64,000 bases of DNA. It comes from Dugong dugon. Taxonomy: Eukaryota; Chordata; Mammalia; Sirenia; Dugongidae. The notes beneath the pieces are model-generated. The model did not search any database, had not been told where the DNA came from, and worked only from the letters and a program-made list of their open reading frames with translations. Every line of letters begins with the position of its first letter. The first letter of the stretch is position 1. The DNA lies in the NCBI GenBank assembly GCA_030035585.1, contig CM057466.1:58101233-58165232 (forward strand), written 5' to 3'. This document shows positions 21,282 through 32,492 of this stretch, in pieces. The position numbers and the translations under genes are program-made.

Positions 21282-22330
21282 AAGCAAAAACTTTTCAAAA
21301 AGACTTACTGATTTAAAATCGCTGTTTTGATAGATGATGGGTTGGTAGAGTCTGGAATTTGGAAAGGGGAAAAGACACAGGCAAAGTCATCTTCCAGTTT
21401 TCTTTCTCAAGACCCTCTGCCCAAGCGCAGCGCTGAGCATGAGCACATAGTGTGAGAGCTGTAGACATCTGTAGCATGCAGCCCGGAAGCTCCAGCAGAG
21501 ACACAGGTGAGCTGGCAGCTCCGGAAGAGGCAGGCTGCAAGAATGCTCTCCTTTTAAAGGTTTAGCATAGAAGTTACCATTCTCACGGCAGCTCCTCATG
21601 GGAAGGAAGTTGAGGTGTTCTGCGGGTCCGTGTTGTATATGATTTCCCTGCTGAGTGTCTTAGAGAAAGCATTCCCCCATTTTATAGCAGAGAAAACAGG
21701 GAGTAGAAGCTACGTCTGAATGACTTAACCAGGACAGGGGGAAGCTGGAAATAGAAACCAGATCCCTCCCTCACTGCCTTTACTTGATCCACTTGATAAA
21801 GCTAATCTCAAGATTACTGTCAGCAGAAATTATTTCCCCTTCGTCTCCTGGGAGTGTGTTTTTCATGTTTGCTTAATGGTAATTTCAATACTGCATCTTT
21901 TTTTTAATTGAGAAAATGAAAACTTTCCATGTTTCTTTGGGAGACTTCTAGATCTTTACTCTTGCATGGCTGTGAACTTCTGCAGACATGTAACAAATGA
22001 GCCAGGGACACCTTGGAGGGCCCGGCCCCCTCAGACTGTCTGCAGCCCCCACGGAGACTCTTCAGGCTCCATGTGGGCCAGCAGTAGGCCAATTTTTTCA
22101 AAAGCTGTTTGGAAATTCAGGGCCTGTTTTATTTATCACATGCCTCCTTTTTGCAGTTTTATTAGCTCATTCAAAATATACTTTAAAGAGCCAACAAGAT
22201 GCTATCTTTACAGAAAGTGTGATGGTTAGATGCTGTCAGTTATAATTCTTTTAGTGTTAAGTTGGTGCTAATTATTTTGAGTTCTTTGAGTGGTGATTAT
22301 TTGGGTTTGTTCGGTCATTCTGCAAATACT
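21282..22330. other. Unique non-coding DNA
   Basis: No element recognised. Frames at 21313-21540 (-), 21387-21599 (-) and 21966-22245 (+) overlap each other and show no known motif. Confidence 0.4.
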
Positions 22331-22332
22331 TC

Positions 22333-22645
22333 TTGTTGTTGTTAAGTGCTGTCCAGTCAGTTCCAACTCATAGTGACCCTGTGTACAACAGAACGGAACA
22401 CTGCCCGGTCCTGCACCGTCCTCACAATCGTCGTTATGCTTGAGCCCATTGTTGCAGCCACTGCGTCAGTCCATCCCATTGAGGGTGCTCCTCTTTTTCC
22501 CTGACCCTCTGCTTTACCAAGGATGATGTCCTTCTCCAGGGACTGGTTGGTGCTTATAACTTGTCCAAAGCACATGAGACAAAGTCTAGCCATCCTTGCT
22601 TCTAAGGAGCATTCTGGCTGTACTTCTTCCAAGACAGATTTGGAA
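22333..22645 (-). mobile_element. RTE LINE 3' end with C-terminal coding remnant
   Basis: The minus-strand frame 22357-22632 reads as the C-terminal tail of the RTE polyprotein, with motifs such as ARMARLCLMCFGQV, SLEKDIILGKAEGQ and WTDAVAATM, and continues into the 3'UTR/terminal repeat ('caacaacaacaag' on the minus strand). RTE LINEs encode an APE-type endonuclease plus reverse transcriptase; here only the end past the RT remains. It belongs with the 46242-46621 and 38645-39187 copies. Confidence 0.85.
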
Positions 22646-23231
22646 GGCAGAGGCAGGGAGGAGCAGAGGGGCTATTCCAAATGGCATGGCCTTTGGGAGC
22701 TGCGGTGCCCCTAGAGGGAAAGGTGTGTTTGGGGCCTGGCCCAAAGTTGGCAAGGAAGGAGTGTGCGGGGCTGTGCCTGTCAGTCCAGCTCCACGCTGGA
22801 AAGCAGCAAGCAGATTCCCAGCACACTGCAGAGCTGACAGCCTACAGGGTGACCGCTGAGGCCGTGCAGGCGGGAGTGACCAGTGGCAGTTCCTGGGGCT
22901 GCCTCTGTCTGTTCACATCCGAGGCCCGTCAGGGCCACCCCACCTGTGGGGTATCTGATGGCACTGCAAACAGTGCATGGTGCAAAGCTGGGCCCTAGAC
23001 TAGGGCTGCCACTGAGCCTGGAACAAGAATCCCTCAGCCACTCCACTTGGTTCCATTCGCGAGTCACTCCAGCCCCGTTTCCTCCCTCTGCGTGTCTCCT
23101 TCCGAAGGAAGCTCTCCATTTAAAGATCCATGTATGGGGCCATTTGTACTCAGGGGTTCCACAGAATTCTTCTGTAGGTATCCATGGGGCATTATCTCCA
23201 CTAGGCCCCGCTTACCCAAAGACCTGATTTA
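22646..23231. other. GC-richer unique DNA
   Basis: No repeat recognised. Overlapping frames on both strands (22681-22998 +, 22780-23067 -, 22883-23227 +) reflect high GC and few stops. No protein motif is seen, and CpG is not obviously enriched. Confidence 0.4.
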
Positions 23232-23232
23232 A

Positions 23233-23553
23233 TTGTTGTTGTTGTTAGCTGCCATAGAGTCAGCCCCCAACTCATGGCGAACTCATGCGCAACAGAACAA
23301 AACACTGCCCAGTCCTGCACCATCCCCGTGATCATTTGTGGATCAGACCATTGTGATCCATAGGGTTTTCACTGACTGATTTTCAGAAGTAGATCACCAG
23401 GCCTTTCTTCCTAATCTACCTTAGTCTGGAAGCTCTGCTGAAACCTGTGTAGCGTCATAGCAACCCACAAGCCTCCACTGACAGATAAGTGATGACTGTG
23501 CCTGAAGTACTTTGGGCAGCTCTAGAACCTGGGTCTCCCCATAGAAGGTGAGA
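23233..23553 (-). mobile_element. tRNA-Gly-headed SINE with RTE 3' end
   Basis: Left end 'ttgttgttgttagctgcc' is the RTE-type tail in reverse. The middle has 'cacaagcctccactgacaga' and 'ttagtctggaagctctgc'. The degraded tRNA-Gly head is at the right ('agaacctgggtctcccc'). Same family as 2281-2623. Confidence 0.8.
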
Positions 23554-24269
23554 CTTTTTATAAAGAATCCTGCCAGACATGCAAAGTTCTTTCTAATGTT
23601 AATGGAGTTAATAACTTTTAGAGTGAAGACTCTCCTAGCCCAGTCTAAGTTTCCAAAGCTAATTAAAAAAAAAAAAAAAAAAAAAATCCAAGTTATTCCT
23701 CCCCAACTGGATCAGACTTTCTTCTTTCTGTGTTAAAATAAGTTTCGTTTGAAAATAAACTTTGAAGTTATTTGAAGCTCAAAGAGCTTTCTTTCAAATG
23801 CAGCAGAAACAGAAAGAGCTTCACTTCTTTTGAAACATGCTTCTGGAGAATTCATCAGAATTTGAAAGGCCAGTGGGAGCCAGTACCCTGTTGCTGGGAT
23901 AAGTAGTGAGGAGTTTGAAGTGGTGTGTGATCTGCGGAGCTCCCCTGAGATGCCTTTGAAGACCTGTTGGTATCCCCTAATTGGAGCCAGCCACCGTATG
24001 GGGTCGTGCCTGGCTGGTCATGCCTGCACTTGGCGGTAGCAGTGGGCGCCAGGTCTGGTGTGGGGACTACAGTTGAAAGCCCTCAGCAGAGGGGCACTCT
24101 GGTTTTGTAGGGCTGCTGTCCCTGAGCCTTTCCTCCACTCTCTCCCCACTCACATCTCTCTCTGAGACAGTTCCATCTCCTCCTCTGTCATAAGCTGGTA
24201 GGTCTGGAAGAGGCAAGATGCTACAATGTTCTCCTTTTAAAGGTGCGACCTCAGACTGTTTAACATTGA
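23554..24269. other. Unique DNA with an isolated 22-bp poly-A run
   Basis: An uninterrupted A-run at 23665-23686 stands without a recognisable retroelement body upstream. The rest shows no repeat or exon. Confidence 0.45.
23665..23686. repeat. Poly-A run (22 bp)
   Basis: Uninterrupted A tract; no L1 or SINE body is visible upstream, so its origin is unclear. Confidence 0.9.
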
Positions 24270-24670
24270 AGTTGCTGTCCTAGCTCCTACCACCTGGCTC
24301 GGTGACCTTGGGTCAGTTGCACACCACGTCTGAATATCAGCTTCCCCATCTGTAAAACAGAAATTAGAAAAACCAGGTAACCAGTTGCTGTTGAGTTGAC
24401 TCTGACTCATGGCAACTCCATGTAGAACTGCTCCACAGACAACGGCTGCTTTTGCAGAAGTAGATTGCCAGGTCTTTCTTCCAAGGAGCCTCTGAGTGGA
24501 CTGGAACTTTCAACCTTTTGCTTAGCAGCTGAGCACATTAACCATTTGCCCCACCCAGGGACAGGACTCAAGAATATTACCCACCTTGTAAGGGGTAGTG
24601 TGAGGATTAAATGCAAAGATGTTGGTAAAGCTCTTAGCTGAGTGCTTGGTACATGATGTTCAAAACCTGA
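24270..24670 (+). repeat. MIR split by an AfroSINE
   Basis: The left half ('accttgggtcagttgcaca', 'cccatctgtaaaacagaaa') and right half ('gtgtgaggattaaatgcaaa', 'agtgcttggtacatga') of one MIR lie on either side of the AfroSINE at 24378-24561. Confidence 0.78.
24378..24561 (-). mobile_element. AfroSINE nested in MIR
   Basis: Reverse AfroSINE: 'gttgctgttgagttgactct' (3' end), 'gtagattgccaggtctttct', head at right 'gccccacccagggac'. Younger than the MIR it splits. Confidence 0.88.
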
Positions 24671-24925
24671 AATATGAACATGTAAGTAGGGCCTGCCTGC
24701 ATTTTCATCTGGACGGATGTCCTTCCTAAGAGCCTGCACACTGTCTGAAGGAACACCTGGCCAAGCACAGAATGGATGTCCCCTCTCCTCCCACCTTGGT
24801 CTTGGCCCCTGGAGGGTGGGCCAGCAGAGAAGCTTCACACAGGATTTCTAGGTCCCAAGACCACCTCCCAGGCTTCTCAGGAAGCATATGGGTGGGCCTT
24901 GGGCCCGTTCGTGTCCCTCATGCTT

Positions 24926-25962
24926 TTTTAAAAAATAATTTTATTTATTTTATTGTTGAGAATATACACAGCAATTGTTTATACACCAATTCAACAGTTT
25001 CTACACGTACCATGTAGTGACACTGATTACATTCTTTGAGTTGGGTAACCATTCTCCTCCTCTTTTTCTGAGCTATTCCTCCCCCATTACATGGCCCCCT
25101 AGAGTTCCTATCTAATCTTTCCAGTCGCTGTTGTCAATTTGATCCCCTATAAATAGTTCTTAAAAGAGCACAGTGCTCAAACCCACTGCCGTCGAGTCGA
25201 TTCCGACTCATAGCGACCCTATAGGACAGAGTAGAACTGCCCCCATAGGGTTTCCAGGGCTGTAAATCTTTACAGAAGCAGACTGTCCCATCTTTCTCCC
25301 GCAGAGCAGCTAGTGGGTTCGAAATGCCAACCTTTTCGTTAGCAACCGAGAGCTTTAAACACTGTGCCACCAGAGCTCACTATAGTGTTCAAGGCAGTGA
25401 TTTTTTACTAGTTAAACTAAATTATTCTTTGGTTTTAAGAAGACTTAAGGGAATATGATTGGTTTAAGGTTTAAAGATTATCTCAGGTCAGTAGTTTCAG
25501 GAGTTCATCCAACCTTCATGGCTCCAGGGAGTCTAGAGTTCCTGACAGTTTGAAATTCTGGTCTGTATTTTTCCCCTTTTGATCAGGATTCTTCTGTGGA
25601 ATCTTTGGTCAAAATATTCAGTATTGGTAGCCAGGTGCCATCCAGTTCTGGTTTCATGGCAAAGGAGGCAGTTGTTCATGGAGGCAGTTAGCCACACATT
25701 CCATATCCTCCTCCTCTTCCTGACTCTCCTTCTTCCTCTGTTGCTCCAGGTGAGTAGAGACCCATTGTTGTTCCTTGGATGGCCATTTGCAAGCTTTTAA
25801 GACCCCAGGCACTAACATTGAAGTAGGAGGTAGAACAGAGGCACTAAACATGTTATTAAGCCAATTAACTGAAATGTCCCATGAAATCATGACTCTAAAC
25901 CTCCAAACCAAGGAACCAAATCCCATGAGGTGTTTGGTTGTACATAAGAAGCCTTAGCAGCT
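24926..25962 (-). mobile_element. L1 3'UTR fragment
   Basis: Poly-T/AT-rich left end, then 'attgttgagaatatacacag', 'gctgttgtcaatttgatccc' and 'ggccatttgcaagcttttaa'. These match the L1 3'UTR at 48690-49115 and parts of the inner L1 3'UTR (49740-49950). No open reading frame of ORF2 is attached. An AfroSINE is nested at 25181-25383. Confidence 0.8.
25181..25383 (-). mobile_element. AfroSINE nested in L1 3'UTR
   Basis: Well-preserved reverse copy: 'actgccgtcgagtcgattcc', 'ggacagagtagaactgcc', head at right 'cactgtgccaccagagctc'. Target duplications AGTGCTCAA / AGTGTTCAA lie at 25172-25180 and 25384-25392. The host L1 text resumes precisely after it. Confidence 0.93.
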
Positions 25963-27462
25963 ATTCTTTTTTTTTTTTGTCGTTGTTGTAAATGTATCAT
26001 ACAGCTTTTGTCAATTTGACATTTTACAGGTGTACAACTTATTGACAGTAATTACAGTCATCAGCTGTGCAGCCCTGCCCTTAATCAGTGTGATTTTTCC
26101 ATCACCATTTCACTCACATAATGTCTTCCAGCTCCATCCATATTATAGCATATATCAAGTCTTCATTTCTCCTCCTGGCTGTCTAGTATTCCATTGTATG
26201 TATAGACCACATTTGTTTATCCATTCTTAGTTTCCACCTTTTGGCTATTGTGAATAGTGCTGCAGTAAACATTGGTGTACAAGTCTCTGAGTCTGTGCTT
26301 TCAAGTCTTTTGGGTATATACCTAAGAGTGGAATTGCTGGGTCATAGGGTAGTTGTATTGTTAGTTTTTTGAGGAACTGCCACAGTTTTCTATAATGACT
26401 ACCATTTTGCATTCCCACCAGCAATGGGCAAGGGTTCCAATTTTCGCACATCCTCTCCAGCATTTGTTATTTTCTGTTTTGTTTTGTTTTGTTTTAATCT
26501 TAGCCATCCTAGTGGGAGTGAAGGGGTATCTCATTGTAGTTTCGATTTCCACCTCTCTGATAGCTAATGATGCTAAGCATCTTTTCATGTGTTTGGTGAC
26601 CATTTGAATGTCTTCTTTAGTGAAGTGTCTATTCAGGTCCTTTGCCCATTTTATGATTGGGTTATTTGTCTTTTTGTTGTTGTCAAAGTTTTATATATAT
26701 TTTGGTTATTAGGTTCTTGTCAGATTTATGGTATCTGAAGATAGCTTCCCAGTCGATAACTTGTTTTCCCTTTTCTGGTAAAGTCTTTTGAGGAACTTGT
26801 AACCCGTTGACACTGAGTTGATTCTGACTGATAGTGACCCTATAGGACAGAGTAGAACTGCCCCATAGGGTTTCCAGGGAGCAGCTGGTGGATTCAAACT
26901 ACTGACCTTTTGGTTAACAGCCTGAGCTCTTAATCACTGTGCCACCAGGACCCCTTTGATGAACAAAAGTTTTTACTTTTTATAAGGTCCCATTTATTTA
27001 TTTTGTCTTTTGCTGTTTGTGCTTTTGTAATTACATCAGATAATCCCTTGTTAAAAGCTAGGCCTGACAGCGTTACCCCTGCTTTTTTTTTCCCCCCAAA
27101 GAATTTTTTGGTTTTATTTTGCACATTTAGGTCCTTAATCCATTTTGAATTTGTTTTTGTGTATGGTGTGAGGGATGGATCCTATTTCATTTTTCTGCAT
27201 ATGGAAATCCTATTTTCCCTGCACCATTTATTGAAGAGACTCTTCTTTCCCCATCGAATGGACTTAGCACCCCTGTCAAAAATCAGTTGACCATAGATGT
27301 GGGTTTACTTCTGGACTCTCAATTCCGTTGGACTATGTGTCTGTTGTTATACCAGTACCAAGCTGTTTTGATTACTGTAACTGTACAGTATGTTTTAAAA
27401 TCAGGAAGTGTGGGTCCCCCACCCCATACTTTTTATTAGTCTAAAAGCCAGAGCCAGGCAGC
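25963..27462 (-). mobile_element. L1 3' half with broken ORF2 C-terminus
   Basis: A poly-T start (about 25970) and a distinct 3'UTR are followed by ORF2 C-terminal coding on the minus strand. The frames at 26245-26463 and 26361-26603 contain the conserved end of L1 ORF2: the cysteine-rich [19 protein letters not shown] stretch, then [16 protein letters not shown]. The part near 27000-27290 is further upstream ORF2. Frames are shifted and interrupted, so it is dead. An AfroSINE is nested at 26797-26954. Confidence 0.88.
26797..26954 (-). mobile_element. AfroSINE nested in L1 ORF2
   Basis: Reverse copy ('cccgttgacactgagttgat', 'gtagaactgccccatagg', head end 'cactgtgccaccaggacccc'). Target duplications TTTGAGGAAC / TTTGATGAAC lie at 26787-26796 and 26955-26964. 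Confidence 0.92.
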
Positions 27463-27993
27463 CGGTTTTTTTTTTTTTTTTTTAAATTGTACTTCAGGTG
27501 AAGGTTTACAGAACAAGTAGTTTCTCATTAAACAGTAGTACACATATTGTTTTATGACATTGGTTAACAACCCCACGACATGTCAACCCTCTCCCTTCTC
27601 AACCTTTTTTTTTTGGTGAAAATATACTTAGCCAAAGATATACACCATTTAAAAAATCTCTACATGCACAGCTCAGTGACATCAACTACACTCTTCCAAT
27701 TGTGCTGCTGTTCTCACTTTAGATGAAGGTTTACAGAACAAAATAGTTTCTCTTTAAACAGTTAGTACACATGTTGCCCTATGACAATGGTTAACAACCC
27801 CACTACACGTCATCACTGTCCTTACTCAACCTTGGGTTCCCTATCACCAGCTTTCCTGTCCCCTTCTGTCTTCTAGTCCTTGTCCCTGGATTGCTGTGCC
27901 TCATCAGTCCCATTTTGTTTTACGGGGCTGTCCAATCCCTGGCTGAACGGTGAACCTCGGAAGTGACTTCACCACTGAAGACAGCTGGGTCTT
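27463..27993 (-). mobile_element. Cluster of L1 3' ends
   Basis: Two copies of the same L1 3'UTR end ('gaaggtttacagaacaa', 'gacaatggttaacaacccc') occur at 27463-27605 and about 27717-27993. Between them is a different T-led piece at 27606-27716 ('gaaaatatacttagccaaag'). The simplest reading is one L1 tail interrupted by, or abutting, another. The same 3'UTR type recurs at 38857-39073 (+) and 58802-59571 (-). Confidence 0.75.
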
Positions 27994-28566
27994 TTTGAAC
28001 CCAGGAAAGTGAGCTCATTGTGATTAAGAGGCATTAAACCTCAGAGCTGATTTAAAAGGCACAATTTTGCATCAGAGTCAGCCTCACACATCTTGACGCT
28101 TGACAGCTTCCGTTTCCGATGATACGTGTGAAAGTCCAGGAGCGGAACTCTCCCAGACCCAGCAGGAGCGGCTGTTTCACCTGGTGGAGGATAGGTTAGG
28201 AGCAACGTTCCTCACACCTGTGACTGCAGAGAAGGGGAGAGTTGCTTTTACCTTTAGAGATTGGTGTGTATTGTTCTAAATTTTGTTGGAATGCTAGTGG
28301 ATTTTGTTAATATGTGACCTGTACAGCAGGGTCCTGGTCTCCTCCCTGGGTTGTCTGATCTCCAGGGTCCATCCCAGGAAGCTCTCCCTGACTCATCCCT
28401 ACCCTGAGATGGGCTGGGGTCTTCCCTTCTCCTTGCTCCCATAACAGTTCCAGCACATCTGTCAGTGCACTCTCCATTGTTATAATTACCTCTTAATGTG
28501 TCTCCCCTACCAGATCGTTCTCGAAGGCAGGGGCTGCGTTCTCTTCGTCCTTGATCCCCTAGCACC
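27994..28566. other. Unique non-coding DNA
   Basis: No repeat recognised apart from possible decayed pieces. The frame at 28254-28565 (minus) is repetitive in charged residues but matches no family I know. Confidence 0.4.
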
Positions 28567-28567
28567 T

Positions 28568-28775
28568 TGTTGTTGTTAGTTTTCGTCGAGTTGATTCCAA
28601 CTCATAGCAACCCCAAGTATGTAGAGAACTGCTCCATAAGGTTTTCAAGGTTGTGACCTTTCAGAAACAGGTCACCAGGCTTGTCTTGTCTTTCCAGATG
28701 CCTCTGTGTGGGTTTGAGCTGTCAACCTTTGGTTAATAATCAAGCGCTTAAGTGTTTGCACCACCCATGGACTCA
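28568..28775 (-). mobile_element. AfroSINE
   Basis: Reverse copy: 'tcgtcgagttgattccaact', 'agaactgctccataagg', head at right 'gcaccacccatggactc'. Lies 9 bp from another AfroSINE in the same orientation. Confidence 0.87.
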
Positions 28776-28784
28776 GTAAACCTC

Positions 28785-28921
28785 CCCCACCAAAAAGTTG
28801 ATTCTGACTCATAGTGACCCTATAGGGCAGAGTAGAACTGCCCTGTAGGGTTTCCAAGGAGTGGCTGGTAGATTCAAACTGCTGACCTTTTGCTTAGCGG
28901 CCTGAGCTCTTAACTCCTGTG
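28785..28921 (-). mobile_element. AfroSINE, partial
   Basis: Reverse copy lacking the outer part of both ends: 'agttgattctgactcatagt', 'gggcagagtagaactgccc', 'cggcctgagctcttaactcc'. It belongs to the shorter 'cctatagggcag' variant, unlike its neighbour, so it is an independent insertion. Confidence 0.85.
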
Positions 28922-29139
28922 GGTGTTTAATTAGGAATGGATGATAGTTTATAATTCTGGTGGGTTTTGTCTCAGAGAGGCAGAGGGTAAGGAGGGGTCA
29001 TGTGTGTCAAACCTTTTCATCGTCCATACTGTTCTCACCAGCCTGCATATCTTTATTCATGCCTCAGTTTTGTGGTCAAGCTTTAAAAAATCTTTCTGTT
29101 TTGCTATCCCTCCTTTTCCCTTTGATAAATCAAAGTGGT

Positions 29140-29596
29140 TGTTATGGATTGAATTGTGTCCCCTCCCAGATATGTGTTGGAATCCTCCCTATACCTGTGG
29201 AGGTACTCTAATGTAATGTAATGTTATCACTTTCCATAATGCAATCTAATGTAATATCATCAGTCAGTTGAAGTCATATCAGCGAAGGGTGGATTATAAA
29301 GCTAATCACTTCTGAGTTATAAAAAGAGCAGATTAGATACAGAGACACACACACATAGACACGGGGGACACAGACACTGTCTGACCACAACAGAGGCAGG
29401 TGCATCGATGAGCCCAAGAACTCCAAGAATTACTGGCTACTAGAAGCTGAGATAGGCAAAGAAGGGCTATCCCTTAGAGCTGCACCCTGAATTCGGACTT
29501 CTAGCCTCCCGAACTGTGAGACAATAAATTTCAGTTTTTTTAAAGCCACCCTCTTGTGGTGTTTCTGTTACAGCAGTGCTAGGTAGCTAACTAACA
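29140..29596 (+). mobile_element. Solitary MaLR-like LTR (older subtype)
   Basis: 457 bp, 'tgttatggattgaattgtgt' to 'gctaactaaca', between perfect 5-bp duplications GTGGT (29135-29139 and 29597-29601). AATAAA is near 29524, in the position typical of MaLR LTRs. Related to, but diverged from, the LTRs at 7177, 31832 and 41420. Confidence 0.85.
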
Positions 29597-29601
29597 GTGG
29601 T

Positions 29602-30165
29602 ATTATTTCTCCATGTGGTCTTTAGGAATCTACTCATTCCTCAGAGAGGCTCTCATTCTCTAATTTGGTATTGCCTTGACTATCATTGCTCAGCTTTCCC
29701 TAAGAGTCCTGTCATCCACTGAAGCTCTGGCAGCCTGGCCTTGGGCTCCACGGATGCTTAATGAGCTCCCACCCACCACATGCACCCTCATCTGGCACTT
29801 TGGTCCCTCATGACCCTGTCAGCGTTGCATCCCAAGAGAACTAGAACACAGCTCAGAGCTGGTCCTGCCTTCTAAGCACTGGCCTCTGAGTATTTACTCC
29901 TAGTTTCAAAGCTTTAGAACTGTTTGCCCTTTTTCCATATTAGGTCATGAGCCAACTGGGACATAGGGATCACTCATATTTTTTAATAATTTTTTGCATC
30001 TCCAGAGCTTAGGACCATGAATATTTTTGTGTATGTGGTAATGGTAGTAATAATAATGACAATGACAACTTCCTTAAAATCACACAGTAGATAGAATTGG
30101 ATCCAGAATCCTGCCTTATCCGACCCTTTTGCTACCCATGTTAGCACCATCCCTTTGCATTATCT
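29602..30165. other. Unique DNA with a MIR trace
   Basis: About 30000-30130 reads like a reverse MIR ('cttccttaaaatcacacagt'). The rest is unassigned. No coding evidence. Confidence 0.4.
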
Positions 30166-30167
30166 TT

Positions 30168-30470
30168 CGTTGTTGTTGTTAGCTGCTGTGGAGTTGGCCC
30201 CCGATTCATGGAGACCCCATGCACGATGGGATTGAACTCCTGTGATCCTTAGGGTTTTCACTGGCTGATTTTTCGAAGTAAAATCACCAGGCCTTTGTTC
30301 CAAGGTGTATCTGGGTGGACTTGAACTGTTCATCTTTTGGTTAGCAGTTGAGCTGCTTAACCATTTGCACCACCTACCAAAAAAAACCCCAACCCCGTTG
30401 CCGTTGGGTGGATTTGACTCATAGCAACACCACCTAGTTTGATTCTGACTCATAGTGACCTTATAATAGC
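30168..30470 (-). mobile_element. AfroSINE pair (one full, one fragment)
   Basis: 30168-30382 is a full reverse copy ('gttgttgttagctgctgtgg', 'caccaggcctttgttccaag', 'ccatttgcaccacc'). Immediately after it, 30384-30470 is a short 3'-end-only piece with 'gtggatttgactcatagcaa' and a second 'gattctgactcatagtgacc', so a tandem partial duplication of the 3' end is possible. Confidence 0.8.
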
Positions 30471-30624
30471 GGTTTCTCATTTTTTCTGGGGATCATAGAT
30501 TCTCTTTGAGAAAAGAGGGGGGAATGCACATATGTATACATACGTTCACACTTTGCATACAATTTGAGTAGGTTCACAGAACTCCTAGGAGGTCCAGGGA
30601 CCCCAGTTTAAGAATCCTTGCCCT
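30471..30624. repeat. Probable hAT-type MITE remnant
   Basis: 'ggtttctcattttttctggg' at one side and 'gaccccagtttaagaatcc' at the other are a pair of the kind seen in mammalian Charlie-related MITEs. Not firmly assigned. Confidence 0.45.
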
Positions 30625-31364
30625 AAAGAATGATACCATGAACGTTCTTAGGAAAATAACAATGGCAGTTGATTGCATTTATTCTAGCCAGTTGTTTTCT
30701 GAAAACTTGGGTAGAGAACAGTGTTCCCCCACCCTCCCAAACTGTTAAGAATATATTCTTTTCCACAATAACCATGCGGCATCACACCGAAGCTCTGGCA
30801 TAAAGCATCCATTCAGACCTCTGAGATAGGCTTTTGCCAAAGAGCCCAATAAGTGTTGACTCCACATAACACCTAGCTGAATATTCATGTGGTTTTAGGC
30901 ACAGCTCTCATGCTGCAAATCCATGCTGAAAACCATTCCTGAACAGCCTGTAATTAGAACTGTGGTTGCTAATTATGTATACGGTGAGGCAGACGTACTA
31001 ATAATATATTTTCAGAAGGCTCCGAATGAGCTATTAAAAAATTAAACTACCCCTGCAGATGCTGACAGAGGCACGTGATGGTGTGTTGTCTTCCCTCTGG
31101 TGTGATCGAAGGTGCTCCAGGTTCTGCCCTCCGAGAACAGTGTTGCCTTTTAAAAAGAGTCATCTGCAAGGGTTTCTCAAACCGGGGGCCAGGGAAATGG
31201 TGCCAAGCAAACGACGGTGGTGATTGCCACAAAGAGGCTCCTTCTTCTCCTGTGGGGGTGCAGAGAGGGAGGACATGGAACTGTGGGCTTATCATCAGGT
31301 GTTTGGGATGCAGAGCTTGAGGCAAAGTGGCTGATTGTTTTATAAACAGAGCTATGTTGAAAAT
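30625..31364. other. Repeat-free block, candidate conserved non-coding element
   Basis: No transposon is recognised for about 740 bp in a repeat-dense neighbourhood. 30870-31060 has clustered homeodomain-type words ('ctgtaattagaa', 'tgctaattatgt') and balanced composition, with no open frame of note. This is consistent with a regulatory element, but conservation cannot be measured here. Confidence 0.35.
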
Positions 31365-31704
31365 TGAGGCAGTGGTGGTTCATTGGCAGAATTCTCGCCT
31401 TCCATGCAGGACACACGGGTTTGATTCCCAGCCAGTGCACCTCATGCACAGCCATCACCCATCTGTCAATGGAGGCTGGCATGTTGCTGTGTTGCTGAAC
31501 AGGTTTCAGACTAAGACAGACTAGAAAGGAAGGCCTGGTGATCTCCTCCTGACAATCTGCCAGTGAAAACCCTATGGATCACAATGGTCCTATCTATAGC
31601 CGATCATGGGGATGGCACAGGACCAGGCAGCATTTTGTTCCATTGTGCGTGGGGTCACCATTAGTCAGGGCCAACTCAATGACAGCTGAACAATAACAGC
31701 AACA
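31365..31704 (+). mobile_element. tRNA-Gly-headed SINE with RTE 3' end
   Basis: Clear tRNA-Gly(GCC) likeness: 'gtggttcattggcagaattc', B box 'ggtttgattcccagccagtg'. Then 'caatggaggctggcatgttg', 'gatcatggggatggcac' and the RTE 3' end 'gtcagggccaactcaatgac'. About 340 bp, near full length. Confidence 0.88.
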
Positions 31705-31831
31705 CCACTGATAAAGGAGTGCTAGAGAGCTGAGGGAGATGTGGGAGACTGTGAAACCCCAGGTGTAAGTGATGAGCTGAACCATTCTCTTGGTGGTTTG
31801 CCCACTTCTACCACGTTTGATTCTAACCTGG

Positions 31832-32342
31832 TGCCTTAATTATCTTAGTGCTGCTTTAACAGAAGTTACACAGGTGGATGGCTTTAACAAAGAGAAATTT
31901 ATTTTCTCACAGTCTAGTAGGCTACAAGTCCAAATTCAGGCTGTCAGCTCCAGGGGAATGCTTTCTCTCTCTGTTGGCTCTGAAGGAAGGTCCTTCTCAT
32001 CAATTTTCCCCTGGACTAGGAGCTTCTCTGCTCAGGAGCCCTGGGTCCAAAGGACGCACTCTGCTCCCAGCATTGTTTTGTTGGTGGTATGAGGTGCCTG
32101 CTTTCTGCTTGATTTCCTTTCCTTTTATCTCTTGTAAGGTAAAAGGTGGTGCAGGTCACACCCCAGGGAAACTCCCTTTGCATTGGATCAGGGATGTGAC
32201 CTTAGTAAGGGTGTTACAATCCCACCCTAATCCTCTTTAATATAAAATTACAATCACGAAATGGAGGACAACCATACAGTCTTGGAATCATGGCCTAACC
32301 AAGTTCACACATTTTTTGAGGGACACAATTCAATCCATGACA
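31832..32342 (-). mobile_element. Solitary MaLR-like LTR
   Basis: Same family as 7177-7698 and 41420-41933: plus-strand ends 'tgccttaattatctta' and 'caatccatgaca', with shared interior 'cagctccaggggaatgcttt' and 'gagaaatttattttctcaca' (reverse AATAAA). No clear 5-bp duplication survives. Non-coding; the two plus frames over it are shadows. Confidence 0.8.
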
Positions 32343-32492
32343 GCCACAGAAAGGACCAGTTTCACCTGCATTAGAAAGGAAAGAGAATGCTCTGAAATTA
32401 GATAGTCTGCTTCCTAATCCTTGTTCTCCCACCATCTATCTCTGGCCTGGGCAAGTCACTCTACCTCTTAGTTTCTATAACACTAGTAAAAG

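Noticed and set aside
22646..23231. CpG island or promoter
   Set aside because: GC is raised but CpG dinucleotides look sparse, and no exon or transcription-start evidence is seen.
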